From positions 241,811-305,810 of the forward strand of contig NZ_JABXYJ010000005.1 of assembly GCF_013377855.1 (NCBI RefSeq): a stretch of 64,000 nucleotides of DNA. Reading direction: 5' to 3'. Below the pieces are notes generated by a model. It did no database searches and was not told the DNA's origin. It saw nothing but the letters and a program-made list of their open reading frames with translations. Shown here one piece after another: positions 28,944 through 37,684 of this stretch. Origin of the DNA: Cognatundibacterium oligocarboniphilum. GTDB lineage: Bacteria; Pseudomonadota; Gammaproteobacteria; Burkholderiales; Burkholderiaceae_D. The translations under genes and the position numbers were made by a program. Numbering within the stretch: the stretch's first letter is position 1; the number at the start of each line of letters is the position of its first letter.

Positions 28944-28967
28944 ATACTCCGGGAGAGTATATTTTTT
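28944..28967 (+). terminator. Hairpin with T-run after rfbG
   Basis: ATACTC / GAGTAT stem with loop CGGGA followed by A and six T. It looks like an intrinsic terminator or attenuator dividing the sugar locus. It also belongs to the GGGAGTATA-type palindrome family seen at 39095 and elsewhere. Confidence 0.6.
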
Positions 28968-29070
28968 AGCTCTTGATTTATCTGGTCGATAGAGAAATTA
29001 TCCTGTTCTGCGGGGGGAGTATCTGATTTCAACGGATATTTTTTTCCAAGTGTCAGGGCGAGAGAGGATG

Positions 29071-29634
29071 ATGACAGAACGCTTTGAACTGATTGAAACA
29101 CCGATGAAAGGGCTGCACCTGATACAGCGTCAGCTGCTCGGGGACAGCCGCGGCTTTTTGCAACGCCTGTTTTGTGCGGAAGATCTGCAGATATTTGGCT
29201 GGAATCAGCCTGTCGCCCAGATCAACCATACACTGACCCGTGAACGGGGCAGTGTCCGCGGTTTGCACATGCAGAGGGCGCCTCATGCCGAGGATAAGCT
29301 GATTACCTGTCTGCGTGGTGAAGTCTGGGATGTGGCAGTTGACATGCGGGCAGGGTCGCCGACATTTTTGCAGTGGCATGCTGTGCATCTGATCGCAGAG
29401 CAGGCCTGTTCGTATCTGATTCCGGCTGGTTTCGCACATGGATTTCAAAGTCTGACAGACGATGTGGAAATGCTGTACTGCCACAGCCAGCCTTATGTGT
29501 CTCAGAGTGAATTCGGAATACATGTCCTCGATCCGCGTCTGGCGATCACCTGGCCGCTGCCGTTTACCGTCCAGTCGGAAAAAGATGCCGCAACGGCATG
29601 GTTGCCGGATGATTTTGCAGGAGTCAGTGTATGA
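29071..29634 (+). CDS. dTDP-4-dehydrorhamnose 3,5-epimerase family protein (RmlC-like)
   Basis: Cupin-fold sugar epimerase. RGLHMQ carries the catalytic His region (RGLHxQ), EDKLITCLRGEVWDVAVDMR the basic site, and IPAGFAHGFQSL and the DPRLAITWP end are standard. Length 187 residues from ATG 29071. ATG 29068 is also possible, and a GAGAGG ribosome site sits just upstream. With rfbF/rfbG next door the substrate is more likely a CDP- than a dTDP-4-keto-6-deoxyhexose (inference). It could act at C3, C5 or both. It lies 133 bases after the rfbG hairpin and overlaps the next gene by 4 bases. Confidence 0.88.
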   Translation: MTERFELIETPMKGLHLIQRQLLGDSRGFLQRLFCAEDLQIFGWNQPVAQINHTLTRERGSVRGLHMQRAPHAEDKLITCLRGEVWDVAVDMRAGSPTFLQWHAVHLIAEQACSYLIPAGFAHGFQSLTDDVEMLYCHSQPYVSQSEFGIHVLDPRLAITWPLPFTVQSEKDAATAWLPDDFAGVSV

Positions 29635-30857
29635 AGTGTCGCCATTGTCAGCAGCCATTAACGACCGGTTTTCTTGATCTGGGCAGCGCACCGCCATCGA
29701 ATGCCTATTTGCGTCCTGAAGCATTGCAGCAGGCAGAAATCTGGCTGCCGTTGAAATTGATGGTTTGCCAGCATTGCTGGCTGGTACAGACGCTGGATTT
29801 TACAGGCAGGGAAAATTTATTTGACGCCGATTATGCGTATTTCAGTTCCTGCTCATCCAGCTGGCTGACCCATGCCCGGCGCTTTGTGCAGGACATGCAG
29901 ACAAGATTCCATCTGAATTCCGGAAGCAGGGTATTGGAAGTTGCTGCCAATGATGGTTATCTGCTGCAATATGTGCAGCAGGCTGGTATTCCCTGTTACG
30001 GCGTTGAACCGACCGCCAGCACCGCAGCAGCTGCACGAGACATTGGGCTCACGATTCATGAGGAATTTTTTGGGCAAACTCTGGCGCAGACTCTGGCAGG
30101 GCAAGGCCTGACAGCTGATCTGACGGTTGCCAACAATGTGCTGGCGCATGTGCCGGATATTAATGATTTTGTATCGGGATTCCGGACTATTCTGAAGCCC
30201 CACGGCGTTGCCAGTTTTGAATTTCCGCATTTACTGAATATGGTTCAGCAAAACCAGTTTGATACAGCCTATCACGAGCATTATTCGTATCTGTCGCTGC
30301 ATGCCGTTCGGCATATTTTTGCAGGGCAGGGGCTGCAGGTGTTTGATGTCGAGGAATGGCCAACACATGGCGGCAGTCTGCGGGTGCTGGCGCAACGCAG
30401 TGATACCGGAAATCACCCCGTCACAGAAGCTGTCGCCCGGATGCTGATCCGTGAACAGGATGCCGGAGTCACTACTACAGCGTTTTATATCAGGGCGCAG
30501 GCGGCGGCCGAGCAGGCTAAATTCGCCTTGCTGGAGTTTTTGCTTCAATGCCGGCGCGAGGGACGTAAAGTCGCCGCCTACGGTGCCGCGGCGAAAGGCA
30601 ATACCTTTCTGAATTTTGCGGGTATCCGGCCAGACCTGCTTCCTTATGTGGTGGATATCAACCCGCATAAACAGGGTAAGTATATGCCCGGCAGCAGGAT
30701 TCCTATCGTCAGCCTGGCACATCTGATACGTGAACAGCCAGATGTGGTGCTGATCCTGCCGTGGAATCTGGAAGCTGAAATCCGGCATGACTTGCAAGAG
30801 ATCAGCAGCTGGGGCGGGCGCTTTGGGGTGGCCATACCGGAAATGCGGTTGTTATAA
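29631..30857 (+). CDS. Sugar C-methyltransferase (TylC3/NovU family)
   Basis: SAM-dependent methyltransferase that builds branched-chain sugars by methylating a carbon next to a 4-keto group. An N-terminal zinc-binding module has C3-x2-C6 and C46-x2-C49. The SAM motif is VLEVAANDGYLLQ (about residues 103-115). The active-site signature YHEHYSYLSL matches the EH-x-[YF] region of the kijanose enzyme TcaB9. A C-terminal Rossmann-like domain contains KVAAYGAAAKGNTFLNF. Length 408 residues. It overlaps the epimerase gene by 4 bases. Its presence implies a 3-C-methyl (or related) 6-deoxyhexose as product of this locus. Confidence 0.9.
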   Translation: MKCRHCQQPLTTGFLDLGSAPPSNAYLRPEALQQAEIWLPLKLMVCQHCWLVQTLDFTGRENLFDADYAYFSSCSSSWLTHARRFVQDMQTRFHLNSGSRVLEVAANDGYLLQYVQQAGIPCYGVEPTASTAAAARDIGLTIHEEFFGQTLAQTLAGQGLTADLTVANNVLAHVPDINDFVSGFRTILKPHGVASFEFPHLLNMVQQNQFDTAYHEHYSYLSLHAVRHIFAGQGLQVFDVEEWPTHGGSLRVLAQRSDTGNHPVTEAVARMLIREQDAGVTTTAFYIRAQAAAEQAKFALLEFLLQCRREGRKVAAYGAAAKGNTFLNFAGIRPDLLPYVVDINPHKQGKYMPGSRIPIVSLAHLIREQPDVVLILPWNLEAEIRHDLQEISSWGGRFGVAIPEMRLL

Positions 30858-30882
30858 ATGTGTGGATGTTAAGGTCGATGGC

Positions 30883-31371
30883 ATGATAGAAATTCATCCT
30901 GAAGCAAAAATATCTCCTTTGGCGGATATCGAAGATTCGGTCCGGGGAACCCGGATACTGATCGGTGCTGGTTCGGCGGTTGATAGCTTCGTTAAGTTTA
31001 AACCTGCCGGCGGCAGTGGCGATGTCCTGATCGGTGAGCGTACCGTGATCAATTCCGGCTGTGTTTTATACACTGGTAATGGCATTCGTATCGGTAACGA
31101 CGTCGCGATTGCTGCCAACTGCACTTTTGCTCCCGTGAACCATGCTTATCAGGATAAAAGTCGTCGCATTAACCAGCAAGGCTTTTTGCCGGGTAAAGGC
31201 GGCATCGTGATTGAGGATGATGTGTGGATCGGCGCAAATTGCGTCATTCTTGATGGCGCTATTTTGCGGCAGGGATGCGTTATCGGGGCCGGTGCAATTG
31301 TCCGTGGCGAGATTGCGGCATACACAGTCCATGCCGGGAATCCATTGCGTCAGATCGGAATGCGGCAATGA
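30883..31371 (+). CDS. Left-handed beta-helix acyltransferase (acetyltransferase-like)
   Basis: Hexapeptide-repeat protein of 162 residues, with repeats such as IGNDVAIAANC and IEDDVWIGANCVILDGAILR. NHAYQDKSRRI supplies the His of the WbbJ/NodL-type active site. It probably O-acetylates the sugar intermediate or product. Acceptor and position are unknown. The start ATG 30883 has AAGG upstream. An in-frame extension to 30787 would overlap the C-methyltransferase gene. It couples to the next gene by a 4-base overlap. Confidence 0.85.
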   Translation: MIEIHPEAKISPLADIEDSVRGTRILIGAGSAVDSFVKFKPAGGSGDVLIGERTVINSGCVLYTGNGIRIGNDVAIAANCTFAPVNHAYQDKSRRINQQGFLPGKGGIVIEDDVWIGANCVILDGAILRQGCVIGAGAIVRGEIAAYTVHAGNPLRQIGMRQ

Positions 31372-32183
31372 GCGCATCAATGCAGGCAACGCTGATCGGC
31401 GGCCATGGCTTTGTCGGCAGACATTTGCAGACGGCACTGACTCAGGCCGGATGGCAATATCGGGTCAGCGGGAAAAATGATCCTGTTCCGCAACAAGAAG
31501 AGCTTGGTCATGTGTTTTATTGTGCAGGCTTGACTGCCAATTTTCGCCAGCATCCATTTGCAACGGTGGAGGCGCATGTCAACCTGCTGTCGCAGGTATT
31601 ACAGCATTGCACATTTACCAGCCTGACTTACCTGTCGAGCACCCGCGTTTATTCCGGAGCGGAAAGTACCAGTGAAAACGCAACCCTGCATGTGCGCTCT
31701 GATGTACCGGGTGACCTGTACAACCTTTCTAAATTAATGGGGGAAAGCCTGTGCCTTGCGAGTCAGCGTCCCGTGCGCATTGTCCGTTTGTCGAACGTCT
31801 ATGGCACACAGATGCCCGCACAAAATTTTCTGGCGGAAATATTGCGTGAATCAGCTAAAACCGGAAGAGTGTTGTTCCGCAGCGCCCGGCAATCGCAAAA
31901 GGACTATATTTCCGTGCAGGATGTGGTGCGTTATTTACCGTTAATTGCCTTGAATGGCAGGCAGTCCATTTACAATCTGGCGAGTGGCAGCAATACGACG
32001 CACGCCAGTATCGCCAGGTTTCTTGAGGCGCAGGGTATCGGGTGCGAATTTGCTGCTGATGCTCCTGAGCTGACTTTCCCGGTTATTGATACCTGCAAAT
32101 TATTCGCCGAATTCGGTGCTGCTCAACACGGGCTGGAGAAAGACTTACCGGCTCTTTTTTCTTTCTATCACGAGGAATCATGA
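31368..32183 (+). CDS. NAD-dependent epimerase/dehydratase family (SDR) sugar reductase
   Basis: Extended SDR of 271 residues. The nucleotide-binding motif is TLIGGHGFVGRHL, followed by YLSSTRVYSG and the catalytic YNLSK (YxxxK). By position it would reduce the 4-keto group of the C-methylated, epimerised CDP-sugar (inference). An epimerase role cannot be excluded. The start ATG 31368 overlaps the preceding stop by 4 bases and avoids a 31-residue out-of-family extension. It overlaps the next gene by 4 bases. Confidence 0.85.
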   Translation: MSASMQATLIGGHGFVGRHLQTALTQAGWQYRVSGKNDPVPQQEELGHVFYCAGLTANFRQHPFATVEAHVNLLSQVLQHCTFTSLTYLSSTRVYSGAESTSENATLHVRSDVPGDLYNLSKLMGESLCLASQRPVRIVRLSNVYGTQMPAQNFLAEILRESAKTGRVLFRSARQSQKDYISVQDVVRYLPLIALNGRQSIYNLASGSNTTHASIARFLEAQGIGCEFAADAPELTFPVIDTCKLFAEFGAAQHGLEKDLPALFSFYHEES

Positions 32184-32938
32184 ATCCAAATAATCCGACG
32201 CAACAATTCGAACTCGAAAGAGCGCAGCGTATCGAGAAACTTGGACAGGATCAGGCGTTTCAGGCGCAGTCACGCGACTGGCTTGAGCAGAGCATGCGCC
32301 GGCAGTACGTGTATAACTTTTCCTGGATGGGCCGCCCGATTATCCAGAATCCGATTGATATGATCGCGATGCAGGAATTGTTGTGGCAGGTGCAGCCGGA
32401 TCTGGTCATTGAAACTGGCATTGCACATGGCGGCTCCATCATTTTTTCTGCTTCTATGCTGGAGCTGATCGCTGCTTGCGGCGGTAATCCTGATGCAAAA
32501 GTGATCGGCATCGATATCGATATTCGCGACCATAACCGGCAGGCGATTTTGCAGCATCCGATGTCACGACGCATCACGATGTTGCAAGGTTCCAGTGTTG
32601 CCGAAGATGTCGTTGCTCAGGTAAAGAAAATGGCTGAAGGCAAGCAGAAAATCATGGTGTTTCTCGACTCGAATCACACCCATGAACATGTACTGGCAGA
32701 ACTGAATGCTTATGCCCCGCTGGTAACGAAGGACAGCTATTGCGTGGTATTTGATACGTTTGTCGAAGATGTGCCGGCAGATGTGTTTGATGATCGCCCG
32801 TGGCATCCGGGCAATAGTCCTAAATCAGCCGTTCACGCCTATCTGCAGTCTCATCCTGAATGGATGATTGATCGGGCAATGCAATATAAATTGCAGATTA
32901 CCGTCGCACCAGATGGTTTTTTAAAGCGGATTGGTTAA
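32180..32938 (+). CDS. CmcI-like SAM-dependent methyltransferase (cephalosporin hydroxylase family)
   Basis: A 252-residue protein of the family named after CmcI, which in practice contains SAM/Mg-dependent sugar and rhamnose O-methyltransferases. Landmarks are YNFSWMGRPIIQNPIDMI, DLVIETGIAHGGSIIFSA (SAM site), VIGIDIDIR and VFLDSNHTHEHVL. It probably O-methylates the flagellin sugar. The word hydroxylase in database names is historical. It is the last gene of the tightly coupled run from 29071. Confidence 0.85.
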   Translation: MNPNNPTQQFELERAQRIEKLGQDQAFQAQSRDWLEQSMRRQYVYNFSWMGRPIIQNPIDMIAMQELLWQVQPDLVIETGIAHGGSIIFSASMLELIAACGGNPDAKVIGIDIDIRDHNRQAILQHPMSRRITMLQGSSVAEDVVAQVKKMAEGKQKIMVFLDSNHTHEHVLAELNAYAPLVTKDSYCVVFDTFVEDVPADVFDDRPWHPGNSPKSAVHAYLQSHPEWMIDRAMQYKLQITVAPDGFLKRIG

Positions 32939-33006
32939 TTGCATCGGATAGATTGATGGTGCTTTATTCCTCAATGCAATACCGGGACGAAATAGAAGGG
33001 TAAAAC

Positions 33007-33813
33007 ATGGATATTTCACAAAAAGAATTCTTTGAAGAAAATGGCTATATTGTTTTACCTCAATTTTTTAATGTCGGGTTATTCCATGAAGTCAGGCAAG
33101 AAATTAATCAAATCGGTCAATTCATTATTGGGAAAGAATTTGATTTTGACACCTATCAGCCAGAGATAATGACTCCGGAAAAACAGTCGCAACTCTACGA
33201 CCGTCTGCATTATTTACCTTGCCTGAGTCGATTGTCAGGGAATCTCGATTTACTTACAGCATGTCGGGAACTGGGTCTGACATTACCCGTACTGATGGGG
33301 TGTTGCAATATGCGCTATGACCGCCCACACGATATCAAACATTTGTTTGATTGGCACCAGGATACGCTCTATTTGCTTGGCTCCGTTAATGCTGTGACAG
33401 CCTGGATACCGTTCAGCAGAGTTGATGAGCATCATGGAACTGTGCAATTAATACCTCGCAGTCATCAGACTGGGATCCATCCTTACAAAAAAATATCTGA
33501 TAAGTTAATCGAAGAGCAGCGTCAGTTTTTACAACGGGATTTATCCCTTGATGAGGATGTCACATCGACCCCTGTCACTGTGGAGGCTGACCCTGGTGAT
33601 CTCATTTTGTTCAAACAAATGATGCTGCATCGTAGTTTGCCAAATATGTCAGGGAGAGTCAGGTGGACTGCGCAGATCAGAATTTCTGATTTGGCTTACC
33701 CCGGATTTCTCGAAGCGGGGTGTCCGACAGGGGACAAGAAAAATATTTTTTATCAGAGCTATCCCGGCTTTATCCATCCTTTGAGTGTGCGATATGAAAA
33801 CAAATCTCGGTGA
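33007..33813 (+). CDS. Phytanoyl-CoA dioxygenase (PhyH) family Fe(II)/2-oxoglutarate oxygenase
   Basis: A 268-residue cupin-like oxygenase. The facial triad is readable as FDWHQDT (H-x-D) plus the distal His in MLHRSLPN, and an Arg for 2-oxoglutarate follows in RVRWTAQIR. PhyH-family enzymes hydroxylate small molecules, including sugar and natural-product intermediates. Here a hydroxylation or oxidation of the glycan is likely (inference). It starts 68 bases after the previous gene, and the following methyltransferase overlaps its end by 20 bases. The region is slightly more A+T-rich than the rfb genes. Confidence 0.82.
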   Translation: MDISQKEFFEENGYIVLPQFFNVGLFHEVRQEINQIGQFIIGKEFDFDTYQPEIMTPEKQSQLYDRLHYLPCLSRLSGNLDLLTACRELGLTLPVLMGCCNMRYDRPHDIKHLFDWHQDTLYLLGSVNAVTAWIPFSRVDEHHGTVQLIPRSHQTGIHPYKKISDKLIEEQRQFLQRDLSLDEDVTSTPVTVEADPGDLILFKQMMLHRSLPNMSGRVRWTAQIRISDLAYPGFLEAGCPTGDKKNIFYQSYPGFIHPLSVRYENKSR

Positions 33814-34546
33814 ATCCTTAAATCGTAGTGAGTTCGAGACGAATGCGGATGAACGTTTGCAGGCATTACGTGACAAGATCGTCCCTCATATGGGACCACA
33901 CTGGAATTTGCACTCCAATTTGTTTATTAAGCGGATTTCACTGTCACGGATTTTATATTTTAATCAACTGTATTCGTTGATTAAAGATGTGCCAGGTGTT
34001 ATTTGCGAATTTGGCGTGCAATGGGGCGCATCATTGGCATTGTTGTCGAATTTGCGCGCTATCATCGAACCATATAATTATTCGAGGAAGATTATTGGTT
34101 TTGATACCTTTACCGGCTTTGAGTCGCCGCATGAAAAGGATGGCGTTGCCGTAGCAAAAGGAGATTATTCCAGCATGGACGATTATGCGGAACAACTGGA
34201 GGAAATTCTTAGCCTGCATGAGAGTTTATCGCCGATCAGCCATATTAAAAAATTTGAACTGATTAAGGGGGACGCCTCATTGACCATCAAAAACTGGTTG
34301 ATAGCGAATCCGCATGCCGTGATTTCTATGGCAATTTTTGATATGGATGTTTATCAACCGACCAAAGATGTTTTGCAGCAAATATTGCCGCGACTGGTGA
34401 AAGGGTCATTGCTGGTATTTGATGAGCTGAATTGTCCCCGCTTCCCCGGAGAGACCTTGGCTCTGATGGAAACAATAGGCTTAAATCAGCTCAGATTAAG
34501 AAGAGACCCCAATCAACCTTACTGTGCCTGGGCAGTGCTGGAGTAA
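33794..34546 (+). CDS. TylF/MycF-like O-methyltransferase
   Basis: A 250-residue SAM-dependent methyltransferase. VICEFGVQWGASLALLSNL is the SAM-binding region, IIGFDTFTGFESPHEKDG the TylF hallmark, and IFDMDVYQPTKDVLQQILP and LLVFDELNCPRFPGETLAL the metal/substrate region. TylF and MycF methylate hydroxyls of mycinose-type 6-deoxysugars, so a second sugar methylation is plausible. ATG 33794 is chosen over the GTG at 33785. It overlaps the PhyH gene by 20 bases and ends the sugar locus. Confidence 0.85.
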   Translation: MKTNLGESLNRSEFETNADERLQALRDKIVPHMGPHWNLHSNLFIKRISLSRILYFNQLYSLIKDVPGVICEFGVQWGASLALLSNLRAIIEPYNYSRKIIGFDTFTGFESPHEKDGVAVAKGDYSSMDDYAEQLEEILSLHESLSPISHIKKFELIKGDASLTIKNWLIANPHAVISMAIFDMDVYQPTKDVLQQILPRLVKGSLLVFDELNCPRFPGETLALMETIGLNQLRLRRDPNQPYCAWAVLE

Positions 34547-34552
34547 GCTTAT

Positions 34553-34570
34553 GCCATATGCTTATATGGC
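34553..34570. terminator. Hairpin between convergent genes
   Basis: GCCATAT / ATATGGC, a 7-bp stem with loop GCTT. It overlaps the stop codon of the diguanylate cyclase gene and follows the TylF-like gene. It may end transcription from either side, although the T-runs are short. Confidence 0.4.
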
Positions 34571-36247
34571 TTTCACCACCCGGTTTTTACCCGTCTGTTT
34601 AGCTTCATACATGGCTTTGTCTGCACGTTTCAGTAAGATCTCCTGTGGTTCTCGCGGTGCGCGCATGGCAACTCCGGCGCTGAATGTGATGAACAGGCGC
34701 TGATCGTTCGCGGTAAAGAAATGTCTGGTCAGCTCCCGTTGTACGCGGATCATTGCCTGCGCTGCTTCATCCAGTCCGGTTTCTGGCATGATAATGACAA
34801 ATTCTTCACCACCATAACGGGCAATGACGTCGATCGAGCGCAGGGTTTGTTTCACAATCCTGACCAGATGTACCAATGCTTCGTCCCCGACGGCATGGCC
34901 GTGAACATCATTCAGTTTTTTAAAATTGTCGAGATCCAGTAATGCAACGCAGAGCGGTGTGTTGCGACGGTCGGCACGATCTGCCTCACGGTCAAAAATG
35001 TCTTCCATGCCACGCCGGTTCAGGCTACCGGTCAGCTGATCTTCGCGCACCAGTTCACTCATGTGAGCCAGTTTATTTTCCAGTTCTTTAATCCTGGTTT
35101 CAGCTTCGGCCACCTCCTTTTGTGCGGCAATGATGATGTCGCGTGAGCGCAAGGTTTCGTTCTGAACGACTCTGGTTTCTGCCAGAATATGACTGATCAG
35201 ACTGGTAACTTCATTTGCATCACGTGCCGCGCTGATTTTGCCGGCATAAGCATCCATTTTTTGTTGATAGGCGCCGGTGCTGGCTACCATGGTATTGAGT
35301 CTATCGATAAAGGCTTCCATCATGTTTTTGACGGAGGTCTTGGATTCGGAAATGCTGTTTTTCAGAACGCCCTGTTTGTAAATGACGTCTTTCAGGCTGC
35401 GGGTTGCTTCCTGCAATGCGCGGTGGTCAATCGGGCCTGAGATGAGGTTTTGCACGACTTCTATCTGGCCGCGCAGCCAATTGTCGTTGTCCAGCAAGTC
35501 GTGAATATTTGTCAGCAGCAGATCGAACAGGCGCAACAGCAATTCATGTTGCTCGGCGCTGTCGCCGCTTTGCAGTTCGATCTGAAAACAAAGCTGCTTC
35601 AGACGCTGGCCGACCTGGTTTAATGCTGCTTCCGTGTCGGCATCCCTGACGGCGAGTCCTAATGCTTCGGATTCGCTGGCGAGCGGTGGATTGGACTTCA
35701 GCAGAGAGCTGAGTGCAAGCGTCAGCGTCCGGTAGAGTAAATCTTTCAGCAGTTTCTGACGGGGGTCTTCTGCCGGCGCGTCAACCAGCGATATGCCGGT
35801 AGCCATCAGATTAGAGCTTGCTGGAGAAACGGAGGGGGGGGCGTTAGTCGCGGCTGTTGTGGCGGAAACTGCCGGACTGCTGGTGATGTGCTGAGTCAGC
35901 AGTTCCAGCCCTTTGGCGTAATCTTCCCAGTTGCCTGTTTTGACGGCACGGCTGAAGCGATGTCCGAAAGTGGACAAATCACTGTTTGAGTTTTGCAGGC
36001 TGGCCGCAAAGCTGTTCAACAGGTTTTCAGCTTCGGAGACGGGATTTTTTGTTTCCCCGTTGTCTGCATGCTGTACCGTATCGGTGTCCGTCAACGGATT
36101 TTCATCCGGGATACCGGCGATTTCGTTATACAGTTTGCGATAGGCATCCGGTGTCGGTGCAATGCGCTGAATAGCGAGCTGGCGGAAGGTTTCCCGGGCA
36201 ATGTCGGTCGGACTTTTGGCTTGTGAAGGTGGGATTTTATTGGACAT
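34562..36247 (-). CDS. Diguanylate cyclase (GGDEF domain)
   Basis: Makes c-di-GMP from two GTP. The C-terminal GGDEF domain (about residues 385-555) has an intact RYGGEEF active site and an upstream RSID that fits the RxxD product-inhibition site. The upstream part (1-370) is soluble, helical and without a domain I recognise. A helix with coiled-coil character (IIAAQKEVAEAETRIKELEN) feeds the cyclase. Start ATG 36247 (561 residues), with CAGGG upstream; the frame is open to 36265. An 8-G run occurs at 35834-35841. It may be coupled to the response regulator 30 bases upstream. Confidence 0.9.
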   Translation of the reverse strand: MSNKIPPSQAKSPTDIARETFRQLAIQRIAPTPDAYRKLYNEIAGIPDENPLTDTDTVQHADNGETKNPVSEAENLLNSFAASLQNSNSDLSTFGHRFSRAVKTGNWEDYAKGLELLTQHITSSPAVSATTAATNAPPSVSPASSNLMATGISLVDAPAEDPRQKLLKDLLYRTLTLALSSLLKSNPPLASESEALGLAVRDADTEAALNQVGQRLKQLCFQIELQSGDSAEQHELLLRLFDLLLTNIHDLLDNDNWLRGQIEVVQNLISGPIDHRALQEATRSLKDVIYKQGVLKNSISESKTSVKNMMEAFIDRLNTMVASTGAYQQKMDAYAGKISAARDANEVTSLISHILAETRVVQNETLRSRDIIIAAQKEVAEAETRIKELENKLAHMSELVREDQLTGSLNRRGMEDIFDREADRADRRNTPLCVALLDLDNFKKLNDVHGHAVGDEALVHLVRIVKQTLRSIDVIARYGGEEFVIIMPETGLDEAAQAMIRVQRELTRHFFTANDQRLFITFSAGVAMRAPREPQEILLKRADKAMYEAKQTGKNRVVKAI

Positions 36248-36276
36248 GATTGCCCTGCCATTCATCGTGAATCGAA

Positions 36277-36924
36277 TTAATCAACAAGCTGATTTTTAAT
36301 CGCATAATGCGTCAGTTCTGCATTGTGCCGCAATTTCATCTTCAGCAAAATTCTGGAACGGTATTCGCTGATAGTTTTGACTGATAAAGATAATTCTTTG
36401 GCAATGTCGCTCACAGATTTGCCGGAAGCGATCATTGTCATGGTCTGAAATTCACGGTCTGACAAGGTTTTGTGCGGCTCGTCTTCGTGTTCCTGATTCA
36501 GGTTGTTGGCCAGCGCCTGCGCCAGCTGCGGGCCGATATATTTCAGTCCGCCGGCCACCTGCCGGATTGCCGTCAGCAATTCGGTGATCGCGCAGTTTTT
36601 ATTCAGATAACCTGACGCACCGGCTTTTAAACAACGTATGGCATACTGATCTTCACGATAGTGCGAAAACATGAGAACCTGAATGGCTGGGTTTTCTGTT
36701 TTAATCTGTTTCAGTACTTCAATGCCATTTTTATCCGCCAGCGCAATATCCAGCAATAAAACCTGGTAATCCATTTGGCGTGACAAACGGATCGCCTCGC
36801 TTCCTGAGCTGGCTTCTCCTGTTAATGACATGTCGCTGGTTGTTGCGATAATGCTTTTAATTCCTTCCCTGACGATGGCGCAGTCGTCTGTAATAATGAT
36901 TTTTATTGATGCATATTCATTCAT
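36277..36924 (-). CDS. LuxR/NarL-family response regulator
   Basis: A 215-residue two-domain regulator. The receiver domain (1-120) has the acidic pair ITDDC, the phosphoacceptor Asp in LLLDIALADKNG, and a Lys in YLNKN. The C-terminal LuxR helix-turn-helix (about 148-210) reads LSDREFQTMTMIASGKSVSD then IAKELSLSVKTISEYRSRIL. No sensor kinase gene is adjacent, so its input is unknown. Its position suggests an operon with the diguanylate cyclase. Confidence 0.92.
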   Translation of the reverse strand: MNEYASIKIIITDDCAIVREGIKSIIATTSDMSLTGEASSGSEAIRLSRQMDYQVLLLDIALADKNGIEVLKQIKTENPAIQVLMFSHYREDQYAIRCLKAGASGYLNKNCAITELLTAIRQVAGGLKYIGPQLAQALANNLNQEHEDEPHKTLSDREFQTMTMIASGKSVSDIAKELSLSVKTISEYRSRILLKMKLRHNAELTHYAIKNQLVD

Positions 36925-37111
36925 GCCTGGTCCATTTCTGTTTCAGATCAGTAGTGTTTTGACGCAAAAGTGTGCGCGAACAATCCTGATCGGGTCATGC
37001 CGGTTGCCGCACGCGTTGATCGGTGCCGCCTTATCGCTTATTTTATAAGGGATGACATAGTGGTGGTAAGAAGATACTAATAAATTTGACGGACTCCGAT
37101 AAAATATCAAC

Positions 37112-37660
37112 ATGAGCAAAGCATTTATCAAAGAAACCGACGTGGATGAGGATGAGGAGGGTGGTGCACCTCCCATACCGGCCGGTTCCAAAAATTACAT
37201 GACCCCAGAGGGGCATCAGCGTATGAAAGATGAGTTTCTGCATCTGATTGACGTGGCGCGACCTGAAGTAGTGAATATCGTTTCCTGGGCAGCGTCGAAT
37301 GGTGATCGTTCTGAGAATGGTGACTATATTTATGGAAAACGTCGTTTGCGTGAGATTGACCGCCGTATTCGCTTCCTGAGCAAGCGTCTGGATATCGCGG
37401 AGGTGGTTGATCCTCGCGTTCATCATGGATCGGATCAGATTTTCTTCGGGGCGACCGTGGTTTATGAAAATCTGCAAGGAGAAGAAATGCGTGTGACGAT
37501 TGTCGGTGTGGATGAATTTGATCCTTTGCAGGGGAAGATCAGCTGGATTTCACCGGTCGCCCGGGCGCTGACTAAAGCACGCATCGGTGATGTGGTGACG
37601 CTGAAAACTCCGCTGGGAACCGATGAGCTGACGATACTGGATGTGAGTTATCCGGGCTGA
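37112..37660 (+). CDS. greB: Transcription elongation factor GreB
   Basis: Rescues backtracked RNA polymerase by stimulating transcript cleavage. The N-terminal coiled coil (about residues 35-100) carries the acidic tip in NGDRSENGDYIYGKRRLREI. The C-terminal FKBP-like domain ends IGDVVTLKTPLGTDELTIL. Length 182 residues, with an acidic N-terminal extension of about 25 residues beyond the enteric protein. GreB rather than GreA is indicated by the YGKRRLREIDRRIRFL pattern. Confidence 0.92.
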   Translation: MSKAFIKETDVDEDEEGGAPPIPAGSKNYMTPEGHQRMKDEFLHLIDVARPEVVNIVSWAASNGDRSENGDYIYGKRRLREIDRRIRFLSKRLDIAEVVDPRVHHGSDQIFFGATVVYENLQGEEMRVTIVGVDEFDPLQGKISWISPVARALTKARIGDVVTLKTPLGTDELTILDVSYPG

Positions 37661-37684
37661 TTTCTCATTTTGAAACGGATCATC

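Noticed and set aside
32180-32938. Naming this enzyme a cephalosporin hydroxylase
   Set aside because: The name is historical; the protein shows a SAM-binding site and its neighbourhood is a sugar pathway, so a methyltransferase is more likely.
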